Source of the DNA: Mycolicibacterium phlei
Lineage (GTDB): Bacteria; Actinomycetota; Actinomycetes; Mycobacteriales; Mycobacteriaceae
Assembly (NCBI RefSeq): GCF_001583415.1
Contig: NZ_CP014475.1
Coordinates: forward strand, 1,674,001-1,738,000
Length of the DNA: 64,000 nucleotides
Direction of reading: 5' to 3'
Both the position numbers and the translations under genes were made by a program. Position 1 is the first letter of the stretch; every line of letters begins with the position of its first letter. Of this stretch, positions 59,427-64,000 are shown piece by piece. The notes under the pieces are model-generated. The model saw nothing but the letters and a program-made list of their open reading frames with translations, was not told the DNA's origin and made no database searches.

Positions 59427-59648
59427 ATGCTCCCTGCGGTGAAGAAGGTCCTGAGCTTCGAGATGACCATCGCCGAGTGGATCGGCACCGCGCTCATCCT
59501 GGCCGCGCCGTACGCGCTGATCGGGCTGGTCTGGACGGCGTGGCACCTCGACCAGTTGCGCGCGACGGGACCGCTGTGGCTGATCCGGTTCGTCGGGTCG
59601 GTGGTGTTCTGGCCGGCGATGGTGTTCTCGGCGGTGTGCGTGGGATGA
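59427..59648 (+). CDS. small membrane protein, paralogue of the gene at 60502
   Basis: A 73-residue protein with two likely membrane spans (about 18-40 and 50-72). The stretch AAPYALIGLVWTAW and the later FWPAM recur as AIPYLLIGLVWAFF and FWPAS in the protein encoded at 60502-60750, so these are related. GAGAGGA precedes the ATG. It flanks a DUF2236 gene, with ATGA overlap, suggesting a membrane partner. Function unknown. Confidence 0.75.
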   Translation: MLPAVKKVLSFEMTIAEWIGTALILAAPYALIGLVWTAWHLDQLRATGPLWLIRFVGSVVFWPAMVFSAVCVG

Positions 59649-60505
59649 CCGACTACCGCATCAGCGTGCGCCGCCGGACCGCCCGCTGGGACCCCACCGA
59701 GGAGGTCTCGGCCGCCGACGCGATGGACTTCTGGGCGTTCGCCGCCGGACCGGCCAACGTGGTCATGCAACTGGCGCGGCCCGAGGTGGGCTACGGCGTC
59801 GTCGAGAGCAGGGTCGACTCCGGAAACCTGCTCAAGCACCCGTGGAAGCGGGCCCGCACGACGTTCCAGTACCTCGCGGTGGCGGTGCTCGGCAACGACG
59901 ACGACCGCGTCGCGTTCCGCGCGGCGGTCGACACCTCGCACCGGCACGTGAAATCCACCGCCGACAGCCCGGTCCGCTACAACGCGTTCGACCGCGAGCT
60001 GCAGATGTGGGTCGCCGCTTGCCTTTTCGTCGGACTGGAGGACACCTACCAGCTGCTGCGCGGGCCGATGACCGCCGAGCAGGCCGAGCAGTTCTACCGG
60101 TCGGCCTGGCCGCTGGGCACCACACTGCAGGTCACCGAGGATCAGTGGCCGCCGACCCGCGCCGACTTCGACGAGTACTGGCGCCAGGCGTGCCAACGCA
60201 TCTCGATCGACGACCGGGTGCGCGGCTACCTGATGCACATGCTCGACCTGAAGATGATCACCCCGCTGCTCGGGTTGCCGTTCCGGCCGCTGGTGAAGTT
60301 CCTCACCACCGGCTTTCTGGCCCCGCCGTTCCGTGAGCAGATGGGGCTGCGGTGGGGCGGTGTGCGGCAGTCGCTGTTCGAATCGCTGTTCCTGGTAGTG
60401 GCTTTCGTCAACCGGTTCCTGCCGGTGTTCGTCCGCCAGGGCGGCAGCCACATCCTGCTCGCCGACGTCCGGCGCCGGGTCCGTGCGCGGAAGGCGTTGG
60501 TATGA
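59645..60505 (+). CDS. oxygenase MpaB-like DUF2236 family protein
   Basis: A 286-residue DUF2236 protein. The family is related to latex-clearing protein/MpaB haem-type oxygenases. AGPANVVMQLARPEVGYGV at the N-terminus, DTSHRHVKS (His pair, possible metal or haem ligands), YNAFDRELQMWVAACLFVG and QRISIDDRVRG are typical. It is flanked by two small membrane proteins with ATGA overlaps on each side. Substrate unknown; a role in lipid or steroid-type oxidation is only a guess. Confidence 0.85.
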   Translation: MTDYRISVRRRTARWDPTEEVSAADAMDFWAFAAGPANVVMQLARPEVGYGVVESRVDSGNLLKHPWKRARTTFQYLAVAVLGNDDDRVAFRAAVDTSHRHVKSTADSPVRYNAFDRELQMWVAACLFVGLEDTYQLLRGPMTAEQAEQFYRSAWPLGTTLQVTEDQWPPTRADFDEYWRQACQRISIDDRVRGYLMHMLDLKMITPLLGLPFRPLVKFLTTGFLAPPFREQMGLRWGGVRQSLFESLFLVVAFVNRFLPVFVRQGGSHILLADVRRRVRARKALV

Positions 60506-60750
60506 CGGCACTGCGCCGGCTGCTCAGCCGCCGCGTCAGCGTGGAGGCGATGCTCGAGTTCCTGATGTGGCTGGCCATCCCGTACCTGCTGATCGGGCTG
60601 GTGTGGGCGTTCTTCGACGCCGAACAGGTGCAGTTGATCGACAGCGCGCTGCGCACCCGCATCCCCGCCGGCTCCGACATCGGGGCCTTCCTGATCACCG
60701 CGGCGTTCTGGCCGGCCAGCCTGCTCGGCTTCGACCTGTGCGTGCCGTAG
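60502..60750 (+). CDS. small membrane protein, paralogue of the gene at 59427
   Basis: An 82-residue protein with two likely membrane spans (about 16-36 and 62-80). It shares PYxLIGLVW and FWPA with the 73-residue protein upstream, and the basic N-terminus LRRLLSRRVSVE keeps the cytoplasmic end inside. It overlaps the DUF2236 stop (ATGA). The two small proteins may form a membrane hetero-complex around the DUF2236 product. Confidence 0.75.
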   Translation: MTALRRLLSRRVSVEAMLEFLMWLAIPYLLIGLVWAFFDAEQVQLIDSALRTRIPAGSDIGAFLITAAFWPASLLGFDLCVP

Positions 60751-61599
60751 CTAGGGTCCCTGGTAGCCGGGCGGGTTGGGGGAGTCCACCCACAGGTCGA
60801 CGCCGAGGTCGCTGCCGGGCACACAGTCGTACACCGACAGGTCGGTCACACCGTTGTCGACGAGCACGTCCTCGCACAGCAGGGTGTTGCCGGTGAACTC
60901 GCGGGCCGGTTTGTTGAGGATCACGTAGGCCGCGTCGGCGTACACCTCCGGCTTGCGGGAGCGGGCCATCGCCTCGTCGCCGCCGAGTAGGTTCTGCACC
61001 GCGGCGGTGGCCACCATCGTGCGCGGCCACAGCGTATTGGACGCGATCCCGTGCTCGCGCATCTCCTCGGCGATGCCCAACGCGCACAACGTCATCCCGA
61101 ACTTCGCCATCATGTACGGAGTCGGCTTGAGCCACTGCGGCTCGAGCCGGATCGGCGGCGACAGCGTCAGCACGTGCGGGTTGTCCCGGCTCTTCATGTG
61201 CGGCAGGCAGGCCTGCGAGACCGTGTAGGTGCCGCGCACCTGGATGCCGTTCATCAGGTCGAACCGCTTGAGCGGCACCTCCTCGATCGAGCCGAGGTTG
61301 ATCGCCGAGGCGTTGTTGACGCAGATGTCGATACCGCCGAACTGCTCGACGGTTCTGGCCACCGCCGCGGCCACCGCGTCCTCGTCGCGGATGTCGCCGA
61401 CGATCGGCAGCGCCTGCCCGCCGGCCTCCTCGATCTCCTTGGCGGCGGTGTAGATCGTGCCGGGCAGTTTGGGGTGCGGTTCGGCGGTCTTGGCGACCAG
61501 CGCGATGTTGGCGCCGTCGGCGGCCACCTTCTTGGCGATGGCCAGCCCGATGCCGCGGCTCGCACCCGAGATGAACATGGTCTTACCGGAGAGCGACAT
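60751..61599 (-). CDS. short-chain dehydrogenase/reductase (HSDL2-like, Rv3224 type)
   Basis: A 282-residue SDR. SGASRGIGLAIAKK is the TGxxxGxG NAD(P)-binding loop, NNASAINLG follows strand 4, and YMMAKFG carries the catalytic Tyr-Lys with the Ser in LTLSPP. This is the hydroxysteroid-dehydrogenase-like 2 subgroup, whose substrates are not settled. It ends adjacent to the convergent small membrane protein and lies 28 bp from the deacylase gene, likely one operon. Confidence 0.9.
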   Translation of the reverse strand: MSLSGKTMFISGASRGIGLAIAKKVAADGANIALVAKTAEPHPKLPGTIYTAAKEIEEAGGQALPIVGDIRDEDAVAAAVARTVEQFGGIDICVNNASAINLGSIEEVPLKRFDLMNGIQVRGTYTVSQACLPHMKSRDNPHVLTLSPPIRLEPQWLKPTPYMMAKFGMTLCALGIAEEMREHGIASNTLWPRTMVATAAVQNLLGGDEAMARSRKPEVYADAAYVILNKPAREFTGNTLLCEDVLVDNGVTDLSVYDCVPGSDLGVDLWVDSPNPPGYQGP

Positions 61600-61627
61600 A
61601 CGTCACACCCTAGGCGGCGCGCGGGTG

Positions 61628-62116
61628 TCAGGCGCAGATGTCGGCGGTGACCGCGCCGGTCAGGCGGATCAGATCCTGCGGGGGCAGGGCGATATCCAGA
61701 CCGCGCTTGCCCGCGCTGCACAGCACACGGTCCCACCGCAGTGCGGAGGCGTCGACGACGGTGGGCAGCGGTCGGCGCTGGCCCAGCGGCGAGATCCCGC
61801 CGACGACGTAGCCGGTGGACCGCTCGGCGGCGGCCTTGTCGGCCATGGTGGCCTTGGGTGCCCCGAGCGCGGCGGCGGCCGCCTTCAGCGACAGCTTCTC
61901 CGGCACCGGCAGCACAGCCACCCCGAGGCCCTTGGGCAGCGCGATCACCAGCGTCTTGAACACCTGGGCGGGTTCGACGCCGTTCGCGGCGGCGAGCGCG
62001 GCCACGGCCTCCTCGCCGTAGGACTCGGCGCGCGGATCGTGGTGGTACTGCAGGACGTCGTGGGGCACGTTCGCGGCGACGAGGGCCGCGATGGCCGGGG
62101 TGGCGGCGCGTGGCAC
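61628..62116 (-). CDS. YbaK/EbsC-type Cys-tRNA(Pro) deacylase
   Basis: A 162-residue YbaK/ProX-family protein that hydrolyses mischarged Cys-tRNA(Pro). VLQYHHDPRAESYGEEAV at the N-terminus, VFKTLVIAL, GAPKATMADKAAAERSTGYVVGGISPLGQRRPLP and GKRGLDIALPPQDL include the conserved Lys in VFKTLV. GTG start chosen at 62114-62116; GTG at 62120-62122 is an alternative. It divides from sigH across the SigH promoter. Confidence 0.9.
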   Translation of the reverse strand: MPRAATPAIAALVAANVPHDVLQYHHDPRAESYGEEAVAALAAANGVEPAQVFKTLVIALPKGLGVAVLPVPEKLSLKAAAAALGAPKATMADKAAAERSTGYVVGGISPLGQRRPLPTVVDASALRWDRVLCSAGKRGLDIALPPQDLIRLTGAVTADICA

Positions 62117-62155
62117 GGGCACAGAGTAACGGCACCGGTAACGACGTAGCCCCCC

Positions 62156-62182
62156 GGGAACATCCCGGCGCTCGGCTCTGTT
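62156..62182 (+). promoter_or_regulatory. SigH-dependent promoter of sigH
   Basis: GGGAAC (62156-62161) is followed after 18 bases by GTT (62180-62182), fitting the mycobacterial SigH/SigE consensus GGGAAC-N16-18-cGTT. It explains autoregulation of sigH under heat and oxidative stress. The predicted start lies near 62188. The promoter match is from sequence; SigH control is established for the gene in mycobacteria. Confidence 0.75.
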
Positions 62183-62411
62183 GACGCAGTTATTGGGAGT
62201 TACTGGAGTTGTTGACGGAAGCGCTCGAGCCTCGTCGCGAGATATCGGCAGCGACGGCCGGGCCCCGATGTCGGTCATTGCCTCTACGATTGGCGAAGGA
62301 GGTCAGGTGCCAGCGCTGGCGATGGACTTTCCGATGGATTTGCCAGCATGTCCGGTGAGACGGCCGGGCATGACCGGTGGCGCCGCGACAGAAGGGACGG
62401 TGTTCCCCCCG

Positions 62412-63095
62412 ATGACCGACTCCGACGGGGCAATACGCGACGAGGCGCCGGAGCGCGCGACCGACGCGCCGGAGACAGAATCAGCGCCGGAACGGCAGGA
62501 GAGCGACGCCGAGTTGACGGCGCGGTTCGAGCGGGACGCGATCCCGCTGCTCGACCAGCTCTACGGCGGCGCGCTGCGGATGACGCGCAATCCCTCCGAC
62601 GCCGAGGACCTGGTGCAGGAGACGATGGTCAAGGCCTACGCCGGGTTCCGGTCTTTCCGTGAGGGCACCAACCTCAAGGCCTGGCTGTACCGCATCCTGA
62701 CCAACACCTACATCAACAACTACCGCAAGAAGCAGCGGCAACCCTCGGAATACCCGACCGAGGAGATCACCGACTGGCAGCTGGCGGCCAACGCCGAACA
62801 CTCCTCGACCGGGCTGCGCTCGGCCGAGATCGAGGCGCTGGAGGCGCTGCCGGACAGCGAGATCAAAGAAGCGCTGCAGCAGTTGCCCGAGGACTTCAGA
62901 ATGGCGGTCTACTACGCCGACGTCGAAGGCTTCCCCTACAAGGAGATCGCCGAGATCATGGATACGCCGATTGGCACGGTGATGTCCCGGTTGCACCGGG
63001 GCAGGCGCCAACTGCGGGAACTGCTGGCCGGGGTGGCCCGTGACCGTGGTTTCATCCGGGGAGAGATGGACACGCCCGAGGAGGTGTCGTCGTGA
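62412..63095 (+). CDS. sigH: ECF sigma factor SigH
   Basis: A 227-residue (from this start) RNA polymerase sigma factor of oxidative and heat stress, controlling thioredoxin, chaperones and its own gene. Region 2 includes [20 protein letters not shown] and [20 protein letters not shown], region 4 includes [31 protein letters not shown]. The ATG at 62412 gives the length closest to M. tuberculosis SigH; the frame is open back to 62181, so ATGs at 62370, 62322 and 62268 allow longer forms. The stop overlaps rshA. Confidence 0.9.
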   Translation: MTDSDGAIRDEAPERATDAPETESAPERQESDAELTARFERDAIPLLDQLYGGALRMTRNPSDAEDLVQETMVKAYAGFRSFREGTNLKAWLYRILTNTYINNYRKKQRQPSEYPTEEITDWQLAANAEHSSTGLRSAEIEALEALPDSEIKEALQQLPEDFRMAVYYADVEGFPYKEIAEIMDTPIGTVMSRLHRGRRQLRELLAGVARDRGFIRGEMDTPEEVSS

Positions 63096-63403
63096 GCGAG
63101 CGCTCAGAGACCGATGAGGAGCGCTGGACCCCGCCGATCGGGCCGATCGACCCCGAGCATCCCGAGTGCGCCGCGGTCATCGCAGAGGTCTGGACGCTGC
63201 TCGACGGGGAATGCACCCCCGACACCCGGGACCGGCTGCGCCAGCATCTGGAGGAGTGCCCCGCCTGCCTGCGCTACTACGGCGTGGAGGAACGGGTGAA
63301 GAAGCTGATCGCCAGCAAATGCGGCGGGGAGAAGGCTCCGGAGGGGCTGAAGGCCCGGCTGAAGCTGGAGATCAGCCGCACCACCATCATCCGGCGCGGC
63401 TGA
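63092..63403 (+). CDS. rshA: zinc anti-sigma factor RshA
   Basis: A 103-residue ZAS-family anti-sigma factor that binds and inactivates SigH, releasing it on disulfide stress. The HxxxCxxC motif reads H52-x3-C56-x2-C59; further Cys lie at 26, 41 and in KCGG. GTG start overlaps the sigH stop as GTGA, giving balanced expression. Likely redox-sensitive via the zinc ligands. Confidence 0.95.
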   Translation: MSERSETDEERWTPPIGPIDPEHPECAAVIAEVWTLLDGECTPDTRDRLRQHLEECPACLRYYGVEERVKKLIASKCGGEKAPEGLKARLKLEISRTTIIRRG

Positions 63404-63420
63404 TCCAGGGCACAGACAAA

Positions 63421-63446
63421 ACCAGCGCGGTCGAAACCGCGCTGGT
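63421..63446. terminator. bidirectional terminator between rshA and bL37
   Basis: Perfect 11-bp arms ACCAGCGCGGT (63421-63431) and ACCGCGCTGGT (63436-63446) with a CGAA tetraloop lie between the convergent rshA and bL37 genes. On the minus strand TTTTGT directly follows; on the plus strand T5 lies about 10 bases beyond. Strong stem. Confidence 0.78.
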
Positions 63447-63489
63447 CAGTGCCGTTTTTCGGCGTAATCGAGGCGGTCGCCCGCCGGAA

Positions 63490-63576
63490 TTACTTGTTCG
63501 ACCCGGCGTTGGGCCTCTTGCCGTGATTAGCCTTCGAGTGCTTGCGGTCGCGCTTCTTTCGGCCACGCTTGGCCAT
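63490..63576 (-). CDS. 50S ribosomal protein bL37
   Basis: A 28-residue, extremely basic peptide beginning MAKRGRKKRDRKHSK and ending RPNAGSNK, matching the actinobacterial ribosomal protein bL37 (first seen in M. smegmatis ribosome structures, where it is about 24 residues). GGAGG lies upstream of the ATG. It is convergent with rshA and ends before the terminator at 63421-63446. Its four-residue tail GSNK extends the M. smegmatis form. Confidence 0.9.
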   Translation of the reverse strand: MAKRGRKKRDRKHSKANHGKRPNAGSNK

Positions 63577-63767
63577 GGTGTACCTCCGGATGAGTCTGAG
63601 GGGTCACAAAGGGTTTCTGAGGGGACGTCCCCGCGCCCGCGGGCGCGCGTCGCCAACCATTGTCTCATGGCCCGGCGGCAGCGCTGACGGGCCCGTCGTG
63701 TGGTTCTATTAATCGTCAGCAGTCGTAGCCGGTGCGCCGGTAGAGGTGAAGCTCCGAAGGGGTGAAG

Positions 63768-63983
63768 ATGGCCGAGGACGTTCGCGCTGAGATCGTGGCC
63801 AGTGTGCTCGAGGTCGTGGTGAGCGAGGGCGACCAGATCGGCGAGGGAGACACCCTGGTGCTGCTGGAGTCGATGAAGATGGAGATCCCGGTGCTCGCCG
63901 AGGTGTCGGGCACCGTGAGCAAGGTCAGCGTGTCGGTCGGCGACGTGATCCAGGCCGGCGACCTCATCGCGGTGATCGACTAG
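63768..63983 (+). CDS. biotinylated protein TB7.3 (biotin carboxyl carrier-like)
   Basis: A 71-residue biotinyl-lipoyl domain protein homologous to Rv3221c (TB7.3). The biotin-accepting Lys37 lies in ESMKMEIP, with hairpin strands DTLVLLES and DLIAVID. I chose the ATG at 63768 because it gives the known protein start MAEDVRAEIV; a GTG two codons upstream is possible. Its partner carboxylase is unknown. Confidence 0.95.
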   Translation: MAEDVRAEIVASVLEVVVSEGDQIGEGDTLVLLESMKMEIPVLAEVSGTVSKVSVSVGDVIQAGDLIAVID

Positions 63984-64000
63984 ATCCGCGCGCCGCGCGC

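Overview
This is a high-GC actinobacterial chromosome segment, almost certainly from a rapidly growing Mycobacterium (Mycolicibacterium). The evidence is a set of mycobacterial genes (whiB2, fbiA/fbiB, mtrA-mtrB-lpqB, wbbL, lcp1, desA3, WXG100 proteins, WS/DGAT acyltransferases, sigH-rshA) in an order that, as I recall it, follows the M. tuberculosis stretch Rv3278c to Rv3221c with some insertions and losses. The window is mostly core chromosome. I see no rRNA, tRNA, CRISPR array, insertion sequence or prophage.

Layout. 1-6.3 kb: a hydrolase fragment, a PH-domain membrane protein, GtrA, purK-purE, fadE25 and a WS/DGAT-like acyltransferase. 6.3-11.4 kb: cell-wall genes (lcp1, rmlD, wbbL, a nucleotidyltransferase) that make and use the rhamnose-containing linker of arabinogalactan and supply activated sugars. 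11.4-14.3 kb: a translationally coupled fbiA-fbiB-Nudix cluster for coenzyme F420. 14.5-20.9 kb: whiB2, two small conserved proteins, and pmmA-tobH-manA for mannose supply. 21-25 kb: an amino-acid permease and the alkB-rubA-rubB-alkX alkane hydroxylation operon. 25-26.5 kb: sahH, which carries an apparent one-base frameshift.

26.6-34.3 kb is the main accessory region, between sahH and tmk, which I recall as neighbours in M. tuberculosis. Its centre is a minus-strand operon: a long WXG100-like protein, a short WXG100 protein, a 1150-residue proline-rich multidomain protein with a type VII (ESX) secretion-type N-terminus and toxin-like C-terminus, and a downstream SseB-like gene that is the best immunity candidate. 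A haemophore-like secreted protein and a DUF899 protein follow.

34.4-44 kb returns to core genes: tmk, mtrA-mtrB-lpqB, a ComF-like phosphoribosyltransferase, hpf and secA1. 44-57.9 kb: small conserved genes, a WS/DGAT paralogue with a degenerate active site, a BCCT transporter, the DesA3 desaturase and its ferredoxin reductase under matching operators, a MarR/MFS pair, rsgA-aroA, a SRAP protein and a methyltransferase. 57.9-64 kb: a TetR-enoyl-CoA hydratase pair, a DUF2236 gene flanked by two related small membrane proteins, a short-chain dehydrogenase, a YbaK-type deacylase, the autoregulated sigH-rshA stress locus, a 28-residue ribosomal protein gene (bL37) and a biotinylated protein.

Regulatory signals supported by sequence: a SigH-type promoter before sigH; identical 21-bp elements before the desaturase reductase and desA3; a 26-bp AT-rich palindrome between the MarR and MFS genes; a palindrome on the -35 box of alkB; two 57-bp long-stem hairpins of the same design at 26.5 and 51.4 kb; and several intrinsic-terminator hairpins.
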